The translations under genes and the position numbers were made by a program. This document shows, in pieces, positions 1 to 6,896 of a stretch of DNA of 11,489 nucleotides. The DNA is from Candidatus Zixiibacteriota bacterium (GTDB lineage: Bacteria > Zixibacteria > MSB-5A5 > GN15 > FEB-12): positions 1 to 11,489 of the forward strand of contig QNAD01000024.1 of NCBI GenBank assembly GCA_003641345.1. The letters are read 5' to 3'. The first letter of the stretch is position 1. Every line of letters starts with the position of its first letter. The notes below the pieces were generated by a model. That model did not search any database and had not been told where the DNA came from. It saw only the letters and a program-made list of their open reading frames with translations.

Positions 1-127
1 CTTCTTTTGCAGTATCTGTTTTTAGGTTATTCTTTGATTTGTCCCCACCTTTTGTGCCACAACTTAAAATAAACCCTGAAATTAAAAACAGGATTAAAAT
101 CAGCTTATTTCTTGTGATCCTCGACAT
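1..127 (-). CDS. Lipoprotein, N-terminal fragment (runs off the left edge)
   Basis: On the minus strand an ATG at 127-125 opens a frame that stays open to the window edge, giving 42 residues. The start is MSRITRNK followed by a hydrophobic stretch (LILILFLISGFIL) and the lipobox I-L-S-C, with the lipidated cysteine at residue 23. This is a type II (lipoprotein) signal peptide. After it the chain is polar and rich in Lys, Gly and Asn, as expected for a flexible tether. A purine-rich GGGGAAAG sits about 10 bases upstream of the ATG and can serve as ribosome binding site. The mature domain is outside the window, so the function cannot be named. It is transcribed divergently from the redox operon. 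The coding call rests on the textbook signal peptide and lipobox, not on homology. Confidence 0.75.
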   Translation of the reverse strand, partial: MSRITRNKLILILFLISGFILSCGTKGGDKSKNNLKTDTAKE

Positions 128-372
128 ATTATTCACTTTCCCCAAAATATTAGTCATAAAAATCTTTAACATACATCATTTTATTTTATTTTATTTTATT
201 ACATTATAATAGTATAACATATAAAATTTCATTTCGCCAATCTTATAAATATCGTTATTTTTTTCACTAAAGGTTGACATTATCACTCTTTTTCTATTTC
301 TTTAACAAGAAAATAAAGGTTATTTTTTAAAACTATAATTTACTCAAACTATCAAAGTAAATTATTAAATAA
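128..372. promoter_or_regulatory. Divergent AT-rich intergenic region with weak promoter candidates
   Basis: This 245-base gap separates the minus-strand lipoprotein gene from the plus-strand redox operon and must hold both promoters. I see no ORF or RNA gene in it. For the plus strand, a perfect TTGACA lies at 274-279, but the best -10 nearby (TATTTC at 295-300, 15-base spacing) is poor. For the minus strand, TATACT (complement of 211-216) with TTGGCG (complement of 235-240) at 18-base spacing is a better pair. A perfect TATAAT also lies at 205-210 on the plus strand without a good -35. Promoter consensus for this lineage is unknown, so these are only candidates. The first gene of the operon, at 373, has no visible Shine-Dalgarno sequence. 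Confidence 0.35.
178..200. repeat. (ATTTT)n pentanucleotide tandem repeat
   Basis: Four perfect copies of ATTTT plus a partial ATT run from 178 to 200, with A at 178, 183, 188, 193 and 198. The tract lies 51-73 bases upstream of the lipoprotein start and between that start and the best minus-strand promoter candidate. It could be a slippage-prone tract or simply an AT-rich spacer. Confidence 0.85.
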
Positions 373-1104
373 ATGGATTTAATAGTGAGCCAAGCGAAGA
401 TAACAGAGTTTTCCAAAAAAATCATCATAATTGTCGGTGGTTATGGAAGTGGAAAATCTGAGGTAGCTGTTAATTTAGCCTGTTATCTAAAAGCTAACCA
501 AGATTATGATATTGCTATCGCTGATCTTGATATTATAAATCCGTATTTTCGCTCTCGAGAAGCTATTAAAGCTTTAACCGAATTAGGGATTAAATCAATT
601 GTTCCCGAAGGCGGACAATTTTATGCTGATTTGCCAATAATCTTACCGGAAATTAAAGGTGCTATCGAGAAAAACAATGATGACTTATTGATTTTGGATG
701 TTGGTGGTGATGATACCGGGTCGAGAGTATTAAGCTCATTATCTGACGCATTTGTAAATGTAGAATATGAAATGTTACTGGTTCTAAATGCCAGAAGACC
801 TTTCACCTCTAACCTTGAAGAATCAACGAAAATGATTAAAGATATTGAAAAATCTTCAAGATTGAAATTTACCGGATTAATCTCCAATACTCATTTGATG
901 GAAAACACTACTAAAGAAATAATATTGGAGGGGGTAGAACTTGCCCGAGTTGTTAGCAAAAAGTTAAATCTTCCTTTGTTATTTGTTAGTGGATTAAAAA
1001 ACATATTAAAAGAAATTGACGGGACAAAACTAAACGAAGCTACCCTTCCTTTAGAAAGACAACTGTTAAAACCCTGGGAAATAAAAAATACCAGACCAAT
1101 ATAA
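373..1104 (+). CDS. P-loop ATPase of the MinD/ParA/CobB-like (SIMIBI) class
   Basis: This 243-residue soluble protein is a nucleotide-binding protein with an N-terminal P-loop. The Walker A motif GGYGSGKS is at 22-29 after a short beta strand (KIIIIV). A conserved-looking DLDIINPYFRSRE block is at 51-63 (Walker A'/switch I region), and the Walker B-like LLILDVGGDDTG is at 105-116. The P-loop lacks the signature lysine of true ParA/MinD (KGGxGKT), and the protein has only one cysteine (C37), so it is not an Mrp/NBP35 Fe-S carrier with a CxxC. It is the first gene of the operon, 9 bases before the ferredoxin gene. A role in maturation, cofactor delivery or gating of the oxidoreductase is an inference from position only. 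There is no clear ribosome binding site; the ATG at 373 is chosen because it gives the full N-terminal strand, and GTG at 385 is an alternative. Confidence 0.85.
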   Translation: MDLIVSQAKITEFSKKIIIIVGGYGSGKSEVAVNLACYLKANQDYDIAIADLDIINPYFRSREAIKALTELGIKSIVPEGGQFYADLPIILPEIKGAIEKNNDDLLILDVGGDDTGSRVLSSLSDAFVNVEYEMLLVLNARRPFTSNLEESTKMIKDIEKSSRLKFTGLISNTHLMENTTKEIILEGVELARVVSKKLNLPLLFVSGLKNILKEIDGTKLNEATLPLERQLLKPWEIKNTRPI

Positions 1105-1113
1105 GGAATAAAA

Positions 1114-1347
1114 ATGCCTGGTGTCACTATAGACAAAAATCATTGTAAAGGATGCGAACTGTGTGTCAAAGTCTGCCCGCAACAGATCCTTTCGATGTCA
1201 AAGGACATTACTATTAAAGGTTATTATTATGCCACTGTGCATGATCCTTCGCGCTGTATTGGGTGTAGGATATGTGCTATCAATTGTCCTGACTGTGCCA
1301 TTGAAGTTAACAGTCATGGAACAGTTTATGCTTTATTCGAATATTAA
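1114..1347 (+). CDS. 2-oxoacid:ferredoxin oxidoreductase, 2x[4Fe-4S] ferredoxin (delta) subunit
   Basis: This 77-residue protein is a bacterial-type ferredoxin with two cluster motifs: C11-x2-C14-x2-C17-x3-C21-P and C48-x2-C51-x2-C54-x3-C58-P. The spacer of 26 residues between the motifs is longer than in clostridial ferredoxins, as is usual for the delta subunits of four-subunit POR/VOR/KOR enzymes. It should take electrons from the beta-subunit cluster and pass them to free ferredoxin or to the NuoEF-like module encoded downstream. The start has a good ribosome binding site (AAGGA at 1103-1107) that overlaps the stop codon of the preceding ATPase gene. The alpha-subunit gene starts 19 bases downstream, so these genes are almost certainly co-transcribed. 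Confidence 0.93.
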   Translation: MPGVTIDKNHCKGCELCVKVCPQQILSMSKDITIKGYYYATVHDPSRCIGCRICAINCPDCAIEVNSHGTVYALFEY

Positions 1348-1366
1348 AAGATATTAAAGGAATATT

Positions 1367-2476
1367 ATGGCAAAAGTTTTAATGAAAGGTAACGAAGCTA
1401 TAGCTGAGGCGGCTATTCAAGCTGGATGCAAAGCATACTTCTGTTACCCTATTACACCTCAGTCCGAAGTTGCGGAATATCTTGCAAAACGGATGCCGGA
1501 AGTGGATGGAGTTTTTCTGCAAGGCGAAAGTGAAGTTGCCGTTGGCAATATGATCTTTGGCGCTGCCTCAACCGGCAAAAGAGTATTTACAACTTCGTCC
1601 AGCCCTGGTATAAGTCTTATGCAAGAATCAATTTCATACATTGCCGGTGCTCAACTTCCTGCAGTTTTTGTGAATATTATGCGTGGTGGACCTGGTTTAG
1701 GTGGGATTTTACCTGCACAATCAGATTATTTCCAATCAGTAAAAGGTGGCGGTCATGGAGATTACAGACTTCTAGTATTAGCGCCATCGACAATTCAGGA
1801 AGCAGTTGATCTTATGATGCTCGCTTTTCATCTGGCTGACAAATATCTCAACCCTGTCATGTTAATAGGAGATGGTATGATTGGACAGATGATGGAAGCG
1901 GTTGAATTTCCTGATAATTACAAAGAACCGGAACTTCCTTTAAGGGATTGGGCTACGACCGGAGCTGACGGAAGAGAACCAAGAATTATCAAATCTCTAT
2001 TTTTAGACCCTGCCCTACTTGAAAAAAACAGTTGGGACATGGAAGAAAAATATGAGAAGATGAAAAAAGATGAATGTCGTCATGAACTTTATAATGTTTC
2101 CACAAAAAATAAAATTCTAATTACTTCTTATGGTACTACAGCAAGAATCTGTCAAACTGCTATTAATGAATTAGAGGATGAAGGCATTTCAGTCGGTCTA
2201 TTCCGCCCAATCACACTCTTTCCTTTCCCTGAAAAAGCTCTTCAGAAAGAAATTAATAAGAATAACATTAAAGCAGTTCTTACAGTTGAGATGAGTACAG
2301 GACAAATGTTTGAAGATATTGAATTAGCCAACAAAGGATCAAAACCTCATGAATTTTTCGGGCGAACCGGAGGAATTGTTCCTTCCCCAGAAGAGGTTAA
2401 AAATAAAATTATGGAAATGATTAAAAAGCACACCGTATCATCCGGAAAAAATAAGAAAAATAATCGAGGCAAATAA
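1367..2476 (+). CDS. vorB: 2-oxoacid:ferredoxin oxidoreductase alpha subunit, VorB family
   Basis: This 369-residue protein is the alpha subunit of a TPP-dependent 2-oxoacid:ferredoxin oxidoreductase, which converts a 2-oxoacid plus CoA to acyl-CoA and CO2 with reduction of ferredoxin. The N-terminal pyrimidine-binding domain (about 1-190) shows the VorB hallmarks MKGNEAIAEAA (6-16), YPITPQSEVAEYL, GESEVAVGNM, SSSPGISLMQE and RGGPGLGG. The C-terminal transketolase-C-like domain (about 245-350) contains ILITSYGTTAR and LFRPITLFPFPE. The last ~17 residues are a Lys/Asn-rich tail. Databases usually call this family 3-methyl-2-oxobutanoate (2-oxoisovalerate) dehydrogenase VorB, but the related KorA uses 2-oxoglutarate and sequence alone does not fix the substrate. 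The ribosome binding site is AAAGG at 1356-1360. The stop overlaps the next start by one base (TAATG). Confidence 0.93.
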   Translation: MAKVLMKGNEAIAEAAIQAGCKAYFCYPITPQSEVAEYLAKRMPEVDGVFLQGESEVAVGNMIFGAASTGKRVFTTSSSPGISLMQESISYIAGAQLPAVFVNIMRGGPGLGGILPAQSDYFQSVKGGGHGDYRLLVLAPSTIQEAVDLMMLAFHLADKYLNPVMLIGDGMIGQMMEAVEFPDNYKEPELPLRDWATTGADGREPRIIKSLFLDPALLEKNSWDMEEKYEKMKKDECRHELYNVSTKNKILITSYGTTARICQTAINELEDEGISVGLFRPITLFPFPEKALQKEINKNNIKAVLTVEMSTGQMFEDIELANKGSKPHEFFGRTGGIVPSPEEVKNKIMEMIKKHTVSSGKNKKNNRGK

Positions 2477-3243
2477 TGGCAATGAATACTGAAACAATTT
2501 TCTCCCGACCAAAGTCGATGACCGAAAAAGTGACACACTATTGCCCTGGTTGTACTCATGGAATTATCCACCGCTTGGTTGCTGAGACATTAGACGAATT
2601 AGGACTTCGTGAAAAAACAGTAGGAGTTGCACCGGTGGGATGCTCTGTTTTGATTTATAATTATTTTAATTGTGATTTTCTCGAAGCTCCTCATGGACGT
2701 GCTCCAGCTCTTGCAACCGGCTTTAAGAGATTAAGACCGGATATGACCGTGTTTACTTATCAAGGCGATGGCGATTTAGCTTCGATTGGGACCAGTGAAA
2801 TTATCCATACCGCCAACAGAGGTGAAAAAGTTACTACCATATTTGTGAATAATGCTATTTACGGTATGACCGGCGGACAGATGGCACCAACTACTCTTCC
2901 AGGTCAAATAACATCAACCAGTCCAGCTGGTCGTGATGTTTCTAAAACAGGTTATCCTTTGAAAATATCAGAAATGTTAGCTACTTTAGCAACCCCTTCA
3001 TTTATTCAAAGAACTTCGGTACACGATCCGCAACATATAATTCAAACTAAAAAAGCTATCAAAGAAGCATTTACTTATCAGAAAGAAGAACGTTGTTTTT
3101 CATTGATTGAAGTGCTCTCAACCTGTCCTACTAACTGGGGATTGTCACCTTCAGAAGCGACCAAATGGCTCGAGGATAATCTTTTGAATTTCTTCCCATT
3201 AAAAGTTTTCAAAAGACCGAATGATGGGGAGGACTCTAAATGA
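2476..3243 (+). CDS. 2-oxoacid:ferredoxin oxidoreductase beta subunit (TPP-binding)
   Basis: This 255-residue protein holds the TPP diphosphate site and one [4Fe-4S] cluster of the oxidoreductase. The TPP motif runs from G97-D98-G99-D to the paired Asn N125-N126, followed by IYGMTGGQMAPTT. The likely cluster ligands are the C23-P-G-C26 pair near the N terminus, C56 (in PVGCSV) and C217 (in STCPTNWG), matching the spacing in PFOR/KOR beta subunits. The length is typical of KorB/VorA. It pairs with the upstream alpha subunit to form the active site, and electrons leave through its cluster to the ferredoxin-like delta subunit. Translation is coupled: the ATG overlaps the alpha-subunit stop by one base, with GAGG at 2466-2469. 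A second Met at residue 3 is an equally possible start. Confidence 0.93.
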   Translation: MAMNTETIFSRPKSMTEKVTHYCPGCTHGIIHRLVAETLDELGLREKTVGVAPVGCSVLIYNYFNCDFLEAPHGRAPALATGFKRLRPDMTVFTYQGDGDLASIGTSEIIHTANRGEKVTTIFVNNAIYGMTGGQMAPTTLPGQITSTSPAGRDVSKTGYPLKISEMLATLATPSFIQRTSVHDPQHIIQTKKAIKEAFTYQKEERCFSLIEVLSTCPTNWGLSPSEATKWLEDNLLNFFPLKVFKRPNDGEDSK

Positions 3244-3803
3244 AACAATTTGAAGTTACTTTCGCCGGATTTGGCGGTCAGGGAATTATGACCGCCGGTC
3301 AGCTCTTGGCTTATGCCGGAATCGAGGAAGGCAAACAAGTCGCTTGGATTCCCTCCTATGGACCGGAGATGCGTGGTGGAACCGCTTATTGCACAGTAGT
3401 TATTTCAGATGACCGCATAGGATCTCCAATAATAAACAGTCCACAATGTATCTGTGTTTTTAATCGTCCTTCGTTTGATAAATTTGAATCAAAAGTCAAA
3501 AAGAATGGTTTCCTTCTGGTCAATAGTTCACTTATAGAAACTAAATCTCAAAGAACAGATATCACACAACTATTAATGCCTTGTCACGAATTGGCGTTAA
3601 AACATGGTAATCCGAAAGCATCAAACCTAGTTATGCTGGGAGCTTTTGTGGCAATTTCAAAAGTAGTCTCACCTAAAACCTTCGAAAAAATTATTAAAAA
3701 GAAATTAGGACACAAAAAGAATTTATTAGAAATCAACTTAACGGTTTTTAAAGATGCTTTCAAATACGCAACTGCAAAAATGGGAGCAAAGGTAAAAGTA
3801 TGA
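3240..3803 (+). CDS. 2-oxoacid:ferredoxin oxidoreductase gamma subunit
   Basis: This 187-residue protein matches the POR/KOR gamma domain, which forms the CoA-facing part of the complex. The family signature is clear: FAGFGGQGIMTAGQLLA at about 8-24, then WIPSYGPEMRGGTAYCTVVIS and GSPIINSP. The C-terminal part is basic, with several KK pairs. It completes the delta-alpha-beta-gamma set, so all four subunits of a four-subunit OFOR are encoded in the order delta, alpha, beta, gamma. The start codon overlaps the beta-subunit stop (ATGA) and has a strong GGGGAGG ribosome binding site at 3226-3232. Its own stop overlaps the start of the NuoE-like gene in the same way, which ties the dehydrogenase to the downstream NAD(P)H module. 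Confidence 0.93.
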   Translation: MKQFEVTFAGFGGQGIMTAGQLLAYAGIEEGKQVAWIPSYGPEMRGGTAYCTVVISDDRIGSPIINSPQCICVFNRPSFDKFESKVKKNGFLLVNSSLIETKSQRTDITQLLMPCHELALKHGNPKASNLVMLGAFVAISKVVSPKTFEKIIKKKLGHKKNLLEINLTVFKDAFKYATAKMGAKVKV

Positions 3804-4255
3804 ATCATAATTTCGATAAACTCCATGAAATTTTTGACCGTCATCCAAAAACACAAGAATCTTTAATTGCGGTTCTTCAGGATATTCAAAAAGAATATCA
3901 ATATCTCCCATCTGAAGCTCTAACTGAAACATCAAAGGTGCTTGATATACCTTTGAGTAAAGTTTTTTCAGTTTCCACATTTTATAATTCTTTCAGTTTA
4001 AATGAACGAGGAGAAACAGTTATTAAAGTTTGTACCGGTACCGCTTGTCATATTAGAGGTGCAAAACTTATCAAAGACCAAATCGAATCGCTCCTAAATT
4101 TAAAATCAGGAGAAACAAGCAAGGACAAGAAATTTACTTTAGAAGAGGTTGCTTGTGTAGGAGCTTGTGCTATGGCTCCTGTTGTTATAACAAATGATAA
4201 ATATCATGGCTCAGTTAAAGTCAGCAACGTTAAGAAATTGTTAAAGGCTAAATAG
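3800..4255 (+). CDS. nuoE: NuoE/HydC-like [2Fe-2S] thioredoxin-fold subunit
   Basis: This 151-residue protein is the 24-kDa-type subunit found in complex I, NAD-reducing hydrogenases and bifurcating hydrogenases (HydC/HndA). An N-terminal helical part (about 10-65, with LIAVLQDIQKEYQYLP and VSTFYNSF) precedes a thioredoxin-like fold. The [2Fe-2S] ligands are C78-x4-C83 (in VCTGTACH) and C119-x3-C123 (in CVGACAMAP). The symbol reflects family only; there is no membrane arm of complex I here. The gene overlaps the OFOR gamma stop by ATGA and is followed after one base by the NuoF-like gene, so the two should form the usual E-F heterodimer that exchanges electrons with NAD(P)H. Confidence 0.93.
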   Translation: MNHNFDKLHEIFDRHPKTQESLIAVLQDIQKEYQYLPSEALTETSKVLDIPLSKVFSVSTFYNSFSLNERGETVIKVCTGTACHIRGAKLIKDQIESLLNLKSGETSKDKKFTLEEVACVGACAMAPVVITNDKYHGSVKVSNVKKLLKAK

Positions 4256-4256
4256 T

Positions 4257-6110
4257 ATGCAAATAGCTAATCCTAAACAACTGAATAAAATTAGGAAAGA
4301 ATATCTTGCAAAGCAGGATCAATATCCAAAGAAAATTATGGTTTGCTGTGGTACTGGTTGTATTGCCAATGGTGCTCTAAAATTGGTTGATGCTTTTCGG
4401 GATATTTTAAAAAAACGTAAAATAAAGGGATTCACCGTTGAAGCCCTTAAGGAAACCGGTTGTCATGGTTTCTGTGAACAGGGTCCGTTAGTTGTTATCG
4501 AACCGGATGGCACTTTTTACTCCAAGGTGAAAGCTAAAGATGTAGAAGATATTGTTGAAAAATCTATAAAAAAAGATGAAATAATTGAAAAATTGCTTTT
4601 CACTGATCCAGTAGATAAAAAGAAAATAACTAAATATAACGACATTTCTTTTTTCAAATATCAGAAACGAATCGCTTTAAAAAATCTCGGAAAAATATCC
4701 GCCCACAGTATAGATGAATACATCGCATACGGTGGATATCAGGCACTGGCTAAAGTTCTTTCCAAAATGTCTCAGGATGAAGTCATTCAGGAAATAACAA
4801 AATCAGGGCTACGCGGACGAGGTGGTGGTGGTTTCTCGACTGGTAGAAAATGGAAAATTTGTAAAGATATTAAAGCGGAAGCTCATTATGTAATTTGCAA
4901 CGGCGACGAAGGCGACCCAGGTGCTTTTATGGACCGGAGCATTATGGAAGGTGACCCGCACGCTGTTTTAGAAGGAATGATGATTGCCGCTTATGCCATC
5001 GGTGCCAAACAGGGTTATATTTATGTCAGGGAAGAATACCCACTGGCAGTCACCCACCTTGAAAAAGCAATCAATGATTGTGAAAATTTAGGGTTATTAG
5101 GTGATAATATTCTAAAAACTGGTTTTTCATTTTCAATAAAAATTGCCAGAGGTGCCGGAGCTTTTGTCTGCGGTGAATCATCGGCTCTGATGAAATCAGT
5201 CGCAGGTGAAGTTGGTGAACCAAGAGCTAAATACATTCGGTCGGTAGTCAAAGGTCTTTATGATCAACCTACTGTTTTAAACAATGTTGAAACTTTAGTC
5301 AATGTTCCGATAATAATCGACAAGGGAGCAGACTGGTATAAAAAATTAGGCACTCCCAAAAGCAGTGGCACGAAAGTATTTTCATTAGTGGGAAAAGTCA
5401 GAAATACCGGCTTGATTGAAGTTCCGATGGGTATCACCTTACGGGAAATCATTTACGATATCGGCGGCGGTATTATAGACAATAGACCATTCAAAGCGGT
5501 TCAAACCGGAGGTCCATCGGGTGGATGTCTGCCAGAATCACAGCTTGATTTACCGGTTGACTTTGACACCCTTACCGAGGTCGGAGCGATGATGGGATCC
5601 GGCGGAATGATTGTCATGGATGACAGAACCTGTATGGTTGACGTTGCTAAGTATTTTCTTGAATTTTTAGTTTCAGAATCATGCGGGAAATGTGTCCCCT
5701 GTCGGGAAGGGCTATTCCAACTTCTCAAATTGGCAACTAAAATATGCGAGGGACGTGGCGAAGAAGATGATTTGGAAAAAATTGAAAAACTATCCGATAA
5801 TATAATTCTCAGTTCATTATGCGGATTAGGTAAATCCGGTCCGAATCCGATAATGAGTACTCTTCGCTATTTCAAAGATGAATATATTACTCATATAAAA
5901 GACAAAAAATGCCCGGCAGGTGTATGTCGGGATTTGATTACTTATGAAATATTAGATAATTGTACCGGCTGTACCGCTTGCAAACCGGTTTGTCCCGTTA
6001 ATGCAATTACCGGGAATAAAAAAGAGTTACATGTTATAGACCAAAACTTATGTACTCAATGTGGAGCTTGTTTTGCTGTTTGTAATTTTGATGCTATTTT
6101 GGTTAGCTAA
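4257..6110 (+). CDS. nuoF: NuoF/HydB-like FMN- and NAD(P)H-binding subunit with extra Fe-S domains
   Basis: This 617-residue flavoprotein has the long architecture of HydB/HndC (bifurcating or NADP-reducing hydrogenases), not the ~430 residues of complex I NuoF. Residues about 25-105 form an N-terminal [2Fe-2S] thioredoxin-like domain with C30/C31, C35, C69 and C73. Next is the 51-kDa core: FMN/NADH glycine-rich loop GRGGGG at 187-192, CNGDEGDPGAF at 214-224, and GAGAFVCGESSAL near 300-310. A SLBB-like stretch follows, then the N3-type [4Fe-4S] site SCGKCVPCREG near 475 with its fourth Cys in SLCGLG near 521. Two C-terminal [4Fe-4S] motifs lie at C569/572/575/579 and C599/602/605/609. The protein should exchange hydride with NAD(P)H at FMN and split electrons among the clusters. 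AAAGG at 4243-4247 supports the ATG at 4257. The partner encoded beside it is an OFOR, not a hydrogenase. Confidence 0.94.
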   Translation: MQIANPKQLNKIRKEYLAKQDQYPKKIMVCCGTGCIANGALKLVDAFRDILKKRKIKGFTVEALKETGCHGFCEQGPLVVIEPDGTFYSKVKAKDVEDIVEKSIKKDEIIEKLLFTDPVDKKKITKYNDISFFKYQKRIALKNLGKISAHSIDEYIAYGGYQALAKVLSKMSQDEVIQEITKSGLRGRGGGGFSTGRKWKICKDIKAEAHYVICNGDEGDPGAFMDRSIMEGDPHAVLEGMMIAAYAIGAKQGYIYVREEYPLAVTHLEKAINDCENLGLLGDNILKTGFSFSIKIARGAGAFVCGESSALMKSVAGEVGEPRAKYIRSVVKGLYDQPTVLNNVETLVNVPIIIDKGADWYKKLGTPKSSGTKVFSLVGKVRNTGLIEVPMGITLREIIYDIGGGIIDNRPFKAVQTGGPSGGCLPESQLDLPVDFDTLTEVGAMMGSGGMIVMDDRTCMVDVAKYFLEFLVSESCGKCVPCREGLFQLLKLATKICEGRGEEDDLEKIEKLSDNIILSSLCGLGKSGPNPIMSTLRYFKDEYITHIKDKKCPAGVCRDLITYEILDNCTGCTACKPVCPVNAITGNKKELHVIDQNLCTQCGACFAVCNFDAILVS

Positions 6111-6119
6111 GGAGAATAG

Positions 6120-6896
6120 ATGATTAACATTACTATAAACGGACGAATTGTCCAGGCTGAAGAAGGTGAATATCTTCTCTCTGTTCTAAAACGAGAAAAA
6201 ATAGATGTTCCAGCTTTGTGCCACCATGATGCAGTCGAACCTTACGGCGGTTGCCGGCTGTGCACAGTGGAGATTACCAAAAAAGAATGGAACGGCTGGT
6301 CTGATTATGTAACCTCATGCCTATACCCTGTTGAAAAAGGTTTGATTGTCAGCACTCATTCCACAAAAGTAAATGAAATACGCAAAACAATATTGGATCT
6401 CTATGTTGCTCGCCATCCTAATTCTCCAGAAATTAAAGAATTGGCTGAACAGTACGGAGTTTTTGAAACAACATTTGAAACTATCGCCGATGGTGACAAC
6501 TGTACTCTTTGTGGAATTTGTACCCGTATTTGCGACGAAATGGGATTCCACGCCATATCACTTGTTGGACGTGGACACGGGAAAATAGTGGCTCCTCCGT
6601 TAAATGAGGCACCTCCTGACTGTACCGGTTGTTTAAGTTGCGCTCTCAATTGTCCTACAAACTTTATTAAGTTTAAAGATGAAGGTGACTACAGAACTAT
6701 CTGGGGCAAAAAATTCGAATTGATTACCTGCAGTCAATGTGGTAAAAAGACAATAACCAAAGAATTTGCACAGTATCTATCCGACAACAGAGACATCCCT
6801 TATGAGTATTTTGAAATTTGCGATGAATGCCATCGTAAACAAACAGCTTTAGAAATGGGAAAAATAGCTAACTGGACACGGGAGGAACAATCATGA
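6120..6896 (+). CDS. NuoG/HydA-like Fe-S protein without a catalytic domain
   Basis: This 258-residue protein resembles only the N-terminal Fe-S part of NuoG, HydA and NAD-linked formate dehydrogenases. A plant-type [2Fe-2S] domain has C34, C45, C48 and C67 (GGCRLC core at 43-48). Residues 85-118 align with the region that normally carries the His-Cys [4Fe-4S] (N5-type) cluster: H99-P100 remains, but the CxxC and third Cys are absent, so that cluster is probably lost. Two [4Fe-4S] motifs follow, C128/131/134/138 and C168/171/174/178. The C-terminal ~55 residues add C204-x2-C207 and C234-x2-C237, a likely zinc ribbon or additional metal site. There is no H-cluster or molybdopterin domain and the frame ends cleanly. 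It probably wires the NuoEF-like dimer to the OFOR. The AAGGAG ribosome binding site (6109-6114) overlaps the preceding stop. Confidence 0.88.
   Translation: MINITINGRIVQAEEGEYLLSVLKREKIDVPALCHHDAVEPYGGCRLCTVEITKKEWNGWSDYVTSCLYPVEKGLIVSTHSTKVNEIRKTILDLYVARHPNSPEIKELAEQYGVFETTFETIADGDNCTLCGICTRICDEMGFHAISLVGRGHGKIVAPPLNEAPPDCTGCLSCALNCPTNFIKFKDEGDYRTIWGKKFELITCSQCGKKTITKEFAQYLSDNRDIPYEYFEICDECHRKQTALEMGKIANWTREEQS

Noticed and set aside
373..1104. Mrp/NBP35-type Fe-S carrier or a ParA partition protein
   Set aside because: There is no CxxC pair, only one cysteine, and the Walker A motif lacks the signature lysine; no ParB-like gene or parS-like repeat is nearby.
621..1136. Minus-strand ORFs opposite the ATPase gene
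   Set aside because: They lie entirely against a well-supported plus-strand gene, show no domain motifs and have no convincing ribosome binding sites. The same applies to the other antisense and out-of-frame ORFs in the window.
4257..6896. [FeFe] hydrogenase or respiratory complex I locus
   Set aside because: The NuoEFG-like genes suggest it at first, but the G-like protein ends at 258 residues with no H-cluster or molybdopterin domain, and there are no NuoBCD or membrane subunits.
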